From Deltaproteobacteria bacterium (GTDB taxonomy: Bacteria; Desulfobacterota; Desulfobulbia; Desulfobulbales; Desulfurivibrionaceae): a stretch of DNA of 43,208 nt. The position numbers and the translations under genes were made by a program. The notes under the pieces were generated by a model. The model was not told where the DNA came from. It was given only the letters and a program-made list of their open reading frames with translations, and searched no databases. The stretch lies in the NCBI GenBank assembly GCA_026388695.1, contig JAPLJH010000068.1:1-43208 (forward strand), given 5' to 3'. Each line of letters starts with the position of its first letter. The first letter of the stretch is position 1. Shown here piece by piece: positions 1 to 8,224 of this stretch.

Positions 1-197
1 GGTAAGAGCCCACCGCTTGCGTGGCGACACGCAAGGCACGGCAAACCCCTCCTGGAGCAAAACCAAATAGGGAAGCGTTTGAGGGCGGCCCGCCCGAAGC
101 TTCCGGGTAGGTTGCAAGAGATGCCGGGCAACCGGCATCCATAGAGAAATGATCATGGCCCCTGCAAAGGGGTACAGAATCCGGCTTATAGCCCACT
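1..197 (+). ncRNA. rnpB: RNase P RNA, class A, 3' part (5' end outside window)
   Basis: This is the catalytic RNA of ribonuclease P, which matures tRNA 5' ends. The conserved 3'-half landmarks appear in order: GGTAAGAGCCCACCG at 1-15, GGCACGGCAAACCCC around 35-49, GGAGCAAAACCAAATAGGG at 54-72, GGGTAGGTTGCAAGAG at 106-121, AGAGAAATGATCATGGC near 143-159, and ACAGAATCCGGCTTATAG near 174-191. The last pairs with the missing 5' end to close P1. Only the 5' half, upstream of the window, is absent. A run of seven T follows at 201-207. The exact 3' end is set by analogy with known rnpB genes. Confidence 0.95.
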
Positions 198-200
198 CCC

Positions 201-207
201 TTTTTTT
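201..207 (+). terminator. T-run after rnpB
   Basis: Seven consecutive T follow the closing P1 strand of RNase P RNA, so this is the likely 3' end of the rnpB transcript. It lies only 9 bp before the ispDF start codon. Confidence 0.4.
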
Positions 208-216
208 ATCTCTCAC

Positions 217-1398
217 ATGCAGACAGCAACAGCGATCATTGCCGCAGGCGGCGCAGGCCTGCGCATGGGAACCACCACCCCCAAGCAGTTCACTGAACTG
301 CTTGGCGTTCCCATCCTGATCCACACCATCCGCGCCTTTCGTCAGGTTCCCGCCATCGGCGCCATCATCGTGGTGGCCCCGGCAGAATACCGGGAGCTGA
401 CCGGCGCCCTTTTGTCCCAGCACCAACTTGATGACCACTGCACGGTGGTGAGCGGCGGCAAGCTCCGCCAGGATTCGGTGCGCATCGGCCTGGCCCAGGT
501 GGCAGGGGATTGCCCCCTGGTGGCAGTACACGACGGCGCCCGACCTCTCATCACCCCCCAAGACATCCAACGTTGCCTTGATGCTGCGGCAATGCATGGC
601 GCCGCGATCATGGCTGTGCCGGTGAAGGATACCCTCAAGGCAGTGGGCGCGGACACCGTCATCCGTCATACCGTGGAACGGGAAGGCCTCTGGCAGGCGC
701 AGACCCCGCAGGTTGTCCGCACCGACCTGCTGAAAGAGGCCTTTGCCAAGGCTGACCAAGACGGCTTTATCGGCACCGACGAGGCTTCAATCCTCGAACA
801 TGGCGGTTGGCCGGTCGTGGTGGTGGAAGGCTCGGAAACCAATCTCAAGATCACCCGCCCGGATGATCTGCTCATGGCAGAGGCCATACTCATGCAGAAA
901 CAATCACCCCTCCAGATGCGCATCGGCCATGGCTTTGACGCCCACCGCTTGGTCACGGGTAGGCCGCTGGTCCTGGGCGGCATGGAAATCCCCCACGAAC
1001 TGGGCTTGCTGGGCCACTCGGATGCCGACGTCCTTACCCATGCCCTGTGCGACGCCATCCTGGGCGCCATCGGTGCCGGCGACATCGGCCGCCACTTCCC
1101 GGACAGTGATCCGCAGTACAAGGGCATCTCCAGCATCAAGCTGCTTGCGCATGTGGTTGAGCTGGCGGCGGCAAAACAGTTCCGCCTAGCCAACGCCGAC
1201 ATCACCGTGGTGGCGGAACGGCCCAAACTTGCCCCGCATTTTCCGGCCATGCAAACGATTCTTGCCGAGGCCTGCAAAGTGGAACTCAATGCCATCAACC
1301 TCAAGGCCAGCACCACGGAAAAAATGGGCTACACCGGTCGCGAGGAGGGGATCAGCACCCACGCCGTGGTTCTGATGGCGAGTCAAACGCGCCTTTAA
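217..1398 (+). CDS. ispDF: Bifunctional IspD/IspF (MEP isoprenoid pathway)
   Basis: This 393-aa fusion carries two steps of the methylerythritol-phosphate pathway. Residues 1 to about 228 are IspD (2-C-methyl-D-erythritol 4-phosphate cytidylyltransferase), with the nucleotide-binding start [13 protein letters not shown] (residues 7-18) and the AVHDGARPL segment near 103-111. Residues 234-393 are IspF (MEcPP synthase), beginning [10 protein letters not shown] with metal ligands D241 and H243, then [12 protein letters not shown] around 266-277. Both domains look complete. Such fusions are common in Desulfobacterota, alpha- and epsilonproteobacteria. The ATG at 217 is the only start that keeps the IspD N-terminus, yet it has no Shine-Dalgarno sequence and follows the rnpB T-run by 9 bp. 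The gene ends convergently with thpR, the stop codons overlapping. Confidence 0.95.
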   Translation: MQTATAIIAAGGAGLRMGTTTPKQFTELLGVPILIHTIRAFRQVPAIGAIIVVAPAEYRELTGALLSQHQLDDHCTVVSGGKLRQDSVRIGLAQVAGDCPLVAVHDGARPLITPQDIQRCLDAAAMHGAAIMAVPVKDTLKAVGADTVIRHTVEREGLWQAQTPQVVRTDLLKEAFAKADQDGFIGTDEASILEHGGWPVVVVEGSETNLKITRPDDLLMAEAILMQKQSPLQMRIGHGFDAHRLVTGRPLVLGGMEIPHELGLLGHSDADVLTHALCDAILGAIGAGDIGRHFPDSDPQYKGISSIKLLAHVVELAAAKQFRLANADITVVAERPKLAPHFPAMQTILAEACKVELNAINLKASTTEKMGYTGREEGISTHAVVLMASQTRL

Positions 1399-1937
1399 GC
1401 TCCCTCCAACGGGTAACTCGCCTCGATGGTGTGGACGGCGCCCTTGGAGGTCAGTTGGCTGGAATAGAGGTGAAACTCGGAGACCGGGAACACTTCCGTG
1501 GCAAAAAGGCCGTTGCCCGCCAAGAAGCGGCTCAGCCGGGCAAGTGGGGTCTCGTGCAGCCTGGCCAGGGTAATGTGTGGGGAATACTTCCGGCCCTCCG
1601 GGTCAAGCCCCATACCGACCAAAGCGTTGTCAATCTTCTTGCGCAAGGCGCAGACCTCCTCCACCGGCGCAATCCCGGCCCAGAGCACCTTGGGCGTCTT
1701 TCTGGGCGGGAAAACCCCCAGCCCCTTCACCTGGACAGCAAAGCCCCCCGTCATAATGAAACCAAGGCCCTCCTTGATATCCCGAAAGACCCCACCGTCC
1801 ACCTCGCCGATAAAGCGCAGAGTCAGGTGCATCTGTTCCGGTTGCACCCATCTGGCCCCAGGCACTCCATAGCAAAGACTCTGCAACTGGGCCGCGATAT
1901 CCGGTGGCAGATCAATGGCGACAAACAATCGGTACAT
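1395..1937 (-). CDS. thpR: RNA 2',3'-cyclic phosphodiesterase (2H family)
   Basis: This 180-aa protein belongs to the 2H phosphoesterase superfamily (LigT/ThpR), which opens 2',3'-cyclic phosphates and can ligate tRNA halves through 2'-5' bonds in vitro. Both HxTx catalytic motifs are present: HLTL in [12 protein letters not shown] (about residue 37) and HITL in SPHITLARL (about residue 120). Length and the FVAIDLP start fit the family. The ATG at 1937 follows a GGGGGAGAA ribosome binding site. It is transcribed away from the aro cluster and converges on ispDF with a 4-bp overlap. The physiological RNA target cannot be told from the sequence. Confidence 0.9.
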   Translation of the reverse strand: MYRLFVAIDLPPDIAAQLQSLCYGVPGARWVQPEQMHLTLRFIGEVDGGVFRDIKEGLGFIMTGGFAVQVKGLGVFPPRKTPKVLWAGIAPVEEVCALRKKIDNALVGMGLDPEGRKYSPHITLARLHETPLARLSRFLAGNGLFATEVFPVSEFHLYSSQLTSKGAVHTIEASYPLEGA

Positions 1938-1982
1938 GCTTCTCCCCCAAGGCCCAAGACAAGCCCGCCCTGCTCATGCCTG

Positions 1983-2011
1983 TTGACAAGCGATCCGCGA
2001 TGGAATAGTTT
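1983..2011 (+). promoter_or_regulatory. Sigma-70-type promoter for aroD-aroE-aroA
   Basis: TTGACA at 1983-1988, a 17-bp spacer and TAGTTT at 2006-2011 form a near-consensus promoter in the thpR/aroD divergent gap. AT-rich leader DNA follows, then the aroD ribosome binding site GGAG at 2073-2076. Confidence 0.6.
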
Positions 2012-2082
2012 TGCTTTTCATAATTATGCGTTTATTATTCGTAATTTTATAGTTTTTTCAGCCTTTTCCCTCGGAGTAACCC

Positions 2083-2793
2083 ATGCTGAATGTTGCCACC
2101 AGTACCGCCCGTCGCCTCTGTGTCTCCATCGCTGGGGCCACTCCGGCCGAAGCGCTTGCCTTAGCCAAAGAGTCCGAACCGGTTACCGATGTCATCGAAA
2201 TCCGTCTGGACGGCATGACACCCCCGGACATCTCCCTTTTTCTCAGTGGCCTCAGCAAACCCCTGGTGTTCACCAACCGGCCCACCTGGGAAGGCGGCAA
2301 CTGCGCGGACGAAGAAATAGAGCGCATCGCCCTGCTCAAAAAGGCTGCCGAATCCGGGGCGGCCTATGTTGATATTGAACTCAAGACCGACCCCACCCTG
2401 GCCACCGAACTCATTGGCGCAGCCCGGGCGAACAACTGCCAGACCATTGTCTCCTGGCACGACTTCAAATGCACTGCCTCCAAGCAGGCCCTGACCGAGA
2501 TCTTCCAAGGCCAATGCCGGAGCGGCGCCGACATCGGCAAGATCGTCACCACGGCCCGTTGCTTTCAGGACGTCTTTCGGGTTCTTGCCCTGCAAGAACA
2601 GGCAGCCGAAATGGGCTTTCCCCTCATCGCCTTCTGCATGGGTCCGCTCGGCATGATCAGCCGGGTGGCCACCACCGATCTGGGCGGATACATGACCTAC
2701 GCCGCCCCGGACAATGGCCCTGCCACCGCGCCCGGCCAGCTTTCCGTCTCAGCCCTGCGCCGCATCTTCACGGAACTTGGCCATGGGGATTAA
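2083..2793 (+). CDS. aroD: 3-dehydroquinate dehydratase, type I
   Basis: AroD (236 aa) dehydrates 3-dehydroquinate to 3-dehydroshikimate in the shikimate pathway through a Schiff-base lysine. Visible family features are CVSIAG near the N-terminus, EIRLDG at 39-44, the catalytic histidine in IVSWHDF (H126), the Schiff-base lysine in IGKIVTTA (K153), and the C-terminal segment GPLGMISR followed by an APGQLSV-type lid. Length is normal for type I enzymes. The ATG at 2083 has GGAG 6 bp upstream. Its last 11 bp overlap aroE in another frame, so the two are probably translationally coupled. Confidence 0.95.
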   Translation: MLNVATSTARRLCVSIAGATPAEALALAKESEPVTDVIEIRLDGMTPPDISLFLSGLSKPLVFTNRPTWEGGNCADEEIERIALLKKAAESGAAYVDIELKTDPTLATELIGAARANNCQTIVSWHDFKCTASKQALTEIFQGQCRSGADIGKIVTTARCFQDVFRVLALQEQAAEMGFPLIAFCMGPLGMISRVATTDLGGYMTYAAPDNGPATAPGQLSVSALRRIFTELGHGD

Positions 2794-3604
2794 CGGCACC
2801 ACCGAGCTCTACGGCATCATGGGCAACCCGGTTGCCCACAGCCTGAGTCCGGCCATGCACAATGCCGCTTTTGCCGCCTTAGGCCTGAACAAGGCCTATC
2901 TCCCCTTTGCCGTGCAGGATGTCAGCCAAGCCATGCGCGGCCTGCGCGCCCTTGGCATCAAGGGAGTGAGTGTCACCATCCCCCACAAGCAGGCGGTGAT
3001 GGAGCATCTCGATTCCATCGATCCGGTTGCCAAAAAAATCGGCGCGGTAAACACCTTGGTCATCGACAACGGCGCCATCCACGGTACCAACACCGACTGG
3101 CTCGGGGCCAACAGGGCCTTGAGCGAAAAAATCAGCATCAAAGGCGCTTCGGCTCTGCTCCTCGGGGCTGGCGGCTCGGCGCGGGCCATCGGCTTTGGTC
3201 TGCTTGAGGCCGGAGCCTCGCTCACCATTGCCAGCCGGACCCCGGAAAAGGGCCAGGCCCTGGCCGGGCTGCTCGGTTGTCCCTGGCTGCCCCTAGCCGA
3301 GGCCGGTACCGCCAAAGCCGATATTTTGGTGAACGCCACCTCCATGGGCATGGGCTCACAACAGGATCTGCTGCCCATTGCCAGTCAAGCCCTAGCCAAG
3401 TTCAAAGTGGTCATGGACATCGTCTATGCCCCCCTGGCAACCCGCTTGTTGCAGGAGGCTGAGAAGGCGGGCTGCCAAACCATCAACGGCCTTGCCATGT
3501 TGCTCTATCAAGGCGCGGCCCAGTTTGAACTCTGGACCGGCCAGCAGGCCCCGGTGGAAGTGATGCACCAGAGCCTGCTCACCAGCCTAGGCTACAACCC
3601 CTAA
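2783..3604 (+). CDS. aroE: Shikimate dehydrogenase (NADP+)
   Basis: AroE (273 aa from the ATG at 2783) reduces 3-dehydroshikimate to shikimate. The N-terminal substrate domain begins ELYGIMGNPVAHSLSPAMHN, with the shikimate-binding SLSP at residues 20-23, the catalytic lysine in TIPHKQAV and the N/D pair in GTNTDWLGA. The NADP-binding glycine loop is LLGAGGSARAIGFGL, and the QGAAQFELWTG tail is typical. A longer reading frame starting at 2714 would add 23 residues unlike any AroE and lies wholly inside aroD, so the internal ATG is preferred. It overlaps the aroD end by 11 bp and is followed after 12 bp by aroA. Confidence 0.95.
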   Translation: MGINGTTELYGIMGNPVAHSLSPAMHNAAFAALGLNKAYLPFAVQDVSQAMRGLRALGIKGVSVTIPHKQAVMEHLDSIDPVAKKIGAVNTLVIDNGAIHGTNTDWLGANRALSEKISIKGASALLLGAGGSARAIGFGLLEAGASLTIASRTPEKGQALAGLLGCPWLPLAEAGTAKADILVNATSMGMGSQQDLLPIASQALAKFKVVMDIVYAPLATRLLQEAEKAGCQTINGLAMLLYQGAAQFELWTGQQAPVEVMHQSLLTSLGYNP

Positions 3605-3616
3605 AGATTGCAGACC

Positions 3617-4891
3617 ATGAAAGAAATCCGCCCCCTTGCCACCACCGACACCACCCTCACCGTACCCGGCTCCAAAAGCCTGACCCAGCGGGCTCTCATT
3701 GCCGCGGCCCTGGCTAACGGGGAAAGCACCCTGCAATACCCCCTGGCCAGCGAGGACACAGAATACACCTCCCATGCCCTGGCGGCCATGGGCATCACCG
3801 TCGAACCCGGACAGGAGCAATGGCGGGTGCAAGGCAAGGGCGGGAGCATCGCCACCCCGGACAAAGAGATATTTTTGGGCAACAACGGCACGGCCACCCG
3901 CTTTCTCACCTCGGTGGCGGCGCTGGGCCACGGCCCTTTCACCATCAACGGCGACCCACGCATGCACGAGCGGCCGATCAAGCCCCTGATGGAGGCCCTT
4001 GCTGGCTGGGGGGTCGAGATCCGCAGCGTCCACTCCACGGGCTGCCCGCCGGTTGCCATCGCAGCCGCTGGCATCAAGGGCGGCAAAACTTTGCTGCCCG
4101 AAGGCAAGAGCAGCCAGTATCTCTCCTCCCTATTGCTGGTCGCGCCCTATGCCGCACAACCTGCCGAACTCTTGGTGGCGGGGGAGGTGTTATCCAAACC
4201 CTATGTCACCATGACCCTGGCCGTGATGCGAGATTTTGGCATTGAGGTAACGGCCAATAGCGAACTCAACCACTTTATTATCCCCCAGGGCTGCTACCAG
4301 GCGAGAAACTATGCGGTGGAAGGCGATGCCTCCAGCGCCTCCTATTTTTGGGCCGCCGCAGCGGTGACCGGAGGCAGGGTGACGGTGGCCAACGTGCCGT
4401 CACCATCGTTACAAGGAGATGCCGTGTTGGTGGATATCCTGGCCCGAATGGGCTGCGCGGTGCAGCGTTCTGCGGCAGGCATCACCGTGACCGGCACCAA
4501 GGAACTGCGCGGGGTGGAAGTGGACATGGGCGACTGCCCCGACGTGGTCCCGACCCTGGCCGTGGTTGCCAGTTTCGCCAAGGGGAGGACGGTGATCAAG
4601 AACATCGCCCATCTGCGGATCAAGGAATGCGACCGCCTGCATGTCATGGTCACGGAGCTGGCCAAACTGGGGATACGGGCAGAGGAACAGCCGGACGCCA
4701 TGATCATCGAAGGCAGCGAGAAAAACAGCCCCCTGCATGGTGCCGAGATTGACACCTACAACGACCACCGCATCGCCATGAGCTTTGCCGTGGCCGGGCT
4801 GGTGGTGCCGGGCGTCCGGATTCGGGGGGAAGGGTGCGTGGTCAAATCCTTCCCAGATTTTTGGGAACGGTTCGACCTTCTCTACCGATAG
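3617..4891 (+). CDS. aroA: 5-enolpyruvylshikimate-3-phosphate synthase
   Basis: AroA (424 aa) joins PEP to shikimate-3-phosphate. Recognisable blocks are LTVPGSKSLTQRALIAAAL (residues 14-32), GNNGTATRFL, the EGDASSASYF phosphate region, LRIKECDRL and YNDHRIAMSFAVAGL with the active-site D/H/R. Length is normal. An in-frame TTG at 3608 would add three residues (reading MQT); the ATG at 3617 gives the better family start (MKEIRPL). It is the last gene of the aroD-aroE-aroA set and ends 6 bp from the convergent GGDEF-EAL gene, with no obvious terminator between. Confidence 0.95.
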   Translation: MKEIRPLATTDTTLTVPGSKSLTQRALIAAALANGESTLQYPLASEDTEYTSHALAAMGITVEPGQEQWRVQGKGGSIATPDKEIFLGNNGTATRFLTSVAALGHGPFTINGDPRMHERPIKPLMEALAGWGVEIRSVHSTGCPPVAIAAAGIKGGKTLLPEGKSSQYLSSLLLVAPYAAQPAELLVAGEVLSKPYVTMTLAVMRDFGIEVTANSELNHFIIPQGCYQARNYAVEGDASSASYFWAAAAVTGGRVTVANVPSPSLQGDAVLVDILARMGCAVQRSAAGITVTGTKELRGVEVDMGDCPDVVPTLAVVASFAKGRTVIKNIAHLRIKECDRLHVMVTELAKLGIRAEEQPDAMIIEGSEKNSPLHGAEIDTYNDHRIAMSFAVAGLVVPGVRIRGEGCVVKSFPDFWERFDLLYR

Positions 4892-4897
4892 AGCCTA

Positions 4898-7800
4898 TTA
4901 AGCGCAGGTCGCTTCGTCCTCCACCCTGACGGCAAAAGGCAACGGCTGCTGCGGGCTGTTGTCGTAGGCTGCGAGATCAAGCTGTGTCCCACAATCGAGC
5001 ATCTCCAGCAACACCTCTTTGGCCACCGGCTTGCTGAACAGAAATCCCTGCATCTCATCGCAGCCGTGGCGGCGAAGAAAATGCAACTGCTCCCCGGTTT
5101 CCACCCCCTCGGCCACCACCCGCATATTCAGGCTCTTGGCCATGGCGATGATGGCCGTGACAATGGCCACGTTATCGCCGTGCCCAACGATATCCCGAAC
5201 AAATCTCCGATCTATCTTCAATTCGCCGATGGGCAGTTGTTTTAGATAATAGAGGGAAGAATAACCGGTCCCGAAATCGTCAATAGAAATCTCCGCCCCC
5301 ATCCCCCTCAGTGCGCCGAGCAGGACAATGGCCTTCTGCTCGTTTTCCATAACCGACCCCTCGGTAATCTCAAAGATCAATCTCTCCGGCCCAATTCCGG
5401 CGGCAGCCAAAGTCGCCCTGATCTTGCCCAGCAAGTCCTCCTGCCGAAACTGGCGGGGGGAAAGATTCACCGACATCTTGATCCCATAGCCTTGCCCAAG
5501 GATTTCCCCGAGATCGGCACAGGCCTGCGCAAGCACCCAATCACCGATCTCCACAATAAGCCCGGTATCTTCGGCCATGGGAATAAAATCGGCCGGATTG
5601 ATTATCTCGCCATCCCCACGCCGCCAGCGGACAAGGGCCTCCACCCCCACAATCGTACCGGTGACCAGGTCCACCTTGGGCTGGTAGTGAAGAAAAAACT
5701 CCCCACGATCCAAGGCCTTGCGCAGACTGTTTTCCACGGCCAGCCATTCGGTGACCCGCTTGTTCATGGCCGGGGTGAAAACCCGATAGGTGTTCTTGCC
5801 GCTTTCCTTGGCGCGGTACATGGCGGTATCCGCATTCTTGATCAGGGTATCCTGATCCTGCCCGTCCTCCGGGTAAAAGGCGATGCCCAGACTGACGGTC
5901 AGATAGAAATCCTCTCCCTGGAGACTGACCACTGGAGCTAAGCCCTCGATAATTCTCTTCGCGGCCAACAGCACATCCTCCTCCTGCTCCACCCCCTCAA
6001 ACAAAACGATAAATTCATCGCCGCCATAACGGGCCACGCTGTCAATCTCCCGCAGACAATGAACAAGCCGAGCCGCAACCTCCTTGAGCAACAGATCGCC
6101 CACCGTGTGCCCCAGGCTATCGTTGATCCGCTTGAAGTTGTCCAGGTCGAGAAACAAAATCGCAACCTTGTTTTCATCCCGCCGGGCATGGGCCATGGCC
6201 ACGCCGAGCCGATCATGAAACAACACCCGATTGGGCAGGCCGGTCAGGGCGTCATGGTGGGCCTGATACCGCAACTGTTCTTCGTGCAGCTTGATTTCGG
6301 TCATATCATGGAACACGCCGACATAATTCACGGTATTTCCCTGCGCATCCCGGATGGAGGTGATGGTCAGCCACTCGGGATAGATCTCCCCGTCCTTGCG
6401 CCGGTTCCAGATCTCCCCCTGCCACTGCCCCTTTTCCACCAGGGCGCGCCACATCTCGGCAAAAAATTCGTCCTCATGCCGATCCGACTTGAGAATCCTG
6501 GGATTTTGCCCCATCACTTCCTCTTCCCCGTAGCCGGTGATGTCCGAGAATGCCGGGTTTATCCGCTGAATAACGCCCTCGGCGTCGGTGATCACAATGC
6601 CTTCGATGCTGTTTTCAAAGACATTATCCGACAACACCAGCTGCTGGGTGGTCTGCTTCGCTTCGGTGATGTCCTGTGTAATACCCGTGAGATGGACGGC
6701 TCGGCCATGCTCGTCCCGCTTGACCTCGGCCTCCGTGTGGATATAACGCTCCGCGCCATCCGGCCGAACTATGCGGAAATCCAGATTCCCGGCAGAATCT
6801 CCTGCCAGTAGCGCTTGCAGCCAGGCCTGCACCAGGGCCTGATCCTCCGGATGAACATAATGAAAAAACCCCTCATAGCTGTAAATTCTGCTTTCCTTGG
6901 CCACCCCGAAGATGCGATAGGTCTGTTCGGAACAGACAAGATTGTTCTTGTCGACATCCCAATCCCAGTACCCAAGCCTGGCGATCTTCTGGGCCTTGGT
7001 CAAGCTTCTCTCGCTACGCCGCAGGTTGTCTTCGATGCGCCCTCGCTCAAGAATTTCCTGATTGAGATCCTCATTGGTTTTGGCCAAATCCACCGTCCGC
7101 TCGACAATGATCTCCTCAAGATTATTCCGGTATTTCTCCAGTTCCGTGAAGTTCTTGCGAAGTTCGGCCTTGGAAGAAGACAGGGACCAGTTGGCTTCGC
7201 GTAATTCCCGGTGCATGACCGCAAAGGTGAAATGCAACACCAGAAAGGCGACAAGCCCAACGAAAAGGGTCAAGACGATGCTTATGCCGACAAAGGCTTT
7301 GAATTCCGCAACAAACTGAGTCACTTCAATGGCCAGGGCAACCCAGCCCGCAGGATCGCCCTTGAAATCCGGCAAAGCCAAGCTGGTGTCAAAGACATAC
7401 CAGCGCCCTTGAATCTGCAGCGGGACAAGCTTTTCGGTAGGAAAAAGAAATTTCTCCGGCAGGTGACGGAAAACATTATCGCAGCACGCCATCAGAACCT
7501 GATTACCCACTTCCTGCGCCGCAGCCGCATGATACCCCGCACGCTTCTCCTTGTGCCAGATAGCCTGGTCAAACAGCAGGGCCATCTGTCCGCCATGCTC
7601 CCCCCCCACGTGCTCCACAAGCTGTTCCGCCTTGAAGCCGAATTCAACGGCTCCGACATAGGCTTCCCCGACAAAAACAGGCTGGCTGATCCGGTAAAAA
7701 AAACCCGCAGGACCCAGCTCATAACCGGACAGCAATTTATGTCGGCGATTTACCTCTACAACTATGGGCCGCATGGAAAGATCGTCGCCATTTTGCTCGG

Positions 7801-8173
7801 GCTGATGCACCCGCAGGAAAGAGCGATTATCCGGGGTGTAAAAATGGAAATACACAAAAGCGGGGTTTTCTTTCTGCAAGGACTCATACAGGGGAAGACA
7901 CTGAGCCAGCAGTGCGGCCCGATCGCCTTTTGCAAAGGACGCAACCACCTGGGGCCGAGTGTTGACAAGGCTTTGCAGCCTAACGCTGTAACTGGCGAAG
8001 GTCTGGCTGGCGGTCAGGTCAAAAAGCGCATGCACATGGTGTTGCTCAACGACAAGCCTTTGTTCAAAATCATGATGGCGGGTTTTGATCCCCCAAAATA
8101 AAAACACTCCGGCCAGGCAGAGAATCGTCCCCAGCACGGTCAAGGTGGCTTTCCATTGTCTCAGAGAAGGCAT
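4898..8173 (-). CDS. Membrane sensor diguanylate cyclase/phosphodiesterase (PAS-PAS-GGDEF-EAL)
   Basis: This 1091-aa protein makes and/or breaks cyclic di-GMP. It has a membrane segment at about 10-28, a periplasmic double-CACHE-like sensor (about 35-285, with a FVYFHFYTPDNRSFLRVHQP block), a second membrane segment (about 294-318), and a coiled coil (about 330-390). Two PAS domains (about 395-505 and 515-630) and GGDEF (about 640-800) follow, then EAL (about 808-1070). The cyclase motif RYGGDEF is intact (GGDEF at 717-721). An inhibitory I-site RxxD (R708-D711) sits exactly five residues before it. The EAL domain keeps VGVEALVRW (E845), LSPRQF, FEITE, DDFGTGYSS, KIDR and AEGVET. Both activities are therefore plausible, with the sensor setting the balance. 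It lies 51 bp downstream of pgi on the same strand. The ligand is unknown. Confidence 0.9.
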   Translation of the reverse strand: MPSLRQWKATLTVLGTILCLAGVFLFWGIKTRHHDFEQRLVVEQHHVHALFDLTASQTFASYSVRLQSLVNTRPQVVASFAKGDRAALLAQCLPLYESLQKENPAFVYFHFYTPDNRSFLRVHQPEQNGDDLSMRPIVVEVNRRHKLLSGYELGPAGFFYRISQPVFVGEAYVGAVEFGFKAEQLVEHVGGEHGGQMALLFDQAIWHKEKRAGYHAAAAQEVGNQVLMACCDNVFRHLPEKFLFPTEKLVPLQIQGRWYVFDTSLALPDFKGDPAGWVALAIEVTQFVAEFKAFVGISIVLTLFVGLVAFLVLHFTFAVMHRELREANWSLSSSKAELRKNFTELEKYRNNLEEIIVERTVDLAKTNEDLNQEILERGRIEDNLRRSERSLTKAQKIARLGYWDWDVDKNNLVCSEQTYRIFGVAKESRIYSYEGFFHYVHPEDQALVQAWLQALLAGDSAGNLDFRIVRPDGAERYIHTEAEVKRDEHGRAVHLTGITQDITEAKQTTQQLVLSDNVFENSIEGIVITDAEGVIQRINPAFSDITGYGEEEVMGQNPRILKSDRHEDEFFAEMWRALVEKGQWQGEIWNRRKDGEIYPEWLTITSIRDAQGNTVNYVGVFHDMTEIKLHEEQLRYQAHHDALTGLPNRVLFHDRLGVAMAHARRDENKVAILFLDLDNFKRINDSLGHTVGDLLLKEVAARLVHCLREIDSVARYGGDEFIVLFEGVEQEEDVLLAAKRIIEGLAPVVSLQGEDFYLTVSLGIAFYPEDGQDQDTLIKNADTAMYRAKESGKNTYRVFTPAMNKRVTEWLAVENSLRKALDRGEFFLHYQPKVDLVTGTIVGVEALVRWRRGDGEIINPADFIPMAEDTGLIVEIGDWVLAQACADLGEILGQGYGIKMSVNLSPRQFRQEDLLGKIRATLAAAGIGPERLIFEITEGSVMENEQKAIVLLGALRGMGAEISIDDFGTGYSSLYYLKQLPIGELKIDRRFVRDIVGHGDNVAIVTAIIAMAKSLNMRVVAEGVETGEQLHFLRRHGCDEMQGFLFSKPVAKEVLLEMLDCGTQLDLAAYDNSPQQPLPFAVRVEDEATCA

Positions 8174-8224
8174 ATTATTGTTCTCTCAATAACAGATAGA
8201 CAAAGGCTCTTGTCATCGCAACCG

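Noticed and set aside
1431-2372. 313-codon plus-strand frame across thpR and the aroD promoter
   Set aside because: It is the antisense shadow of thpR, crosses the promoter and the aroD start, and shows no family motifs.
7211-8101. 296-codon plus-strand frame inside the GGDEF-EAL gene
   Set aside because: Antisense to a clearly coding gene with intact domains; composition is that of a reverse-frame shadow.
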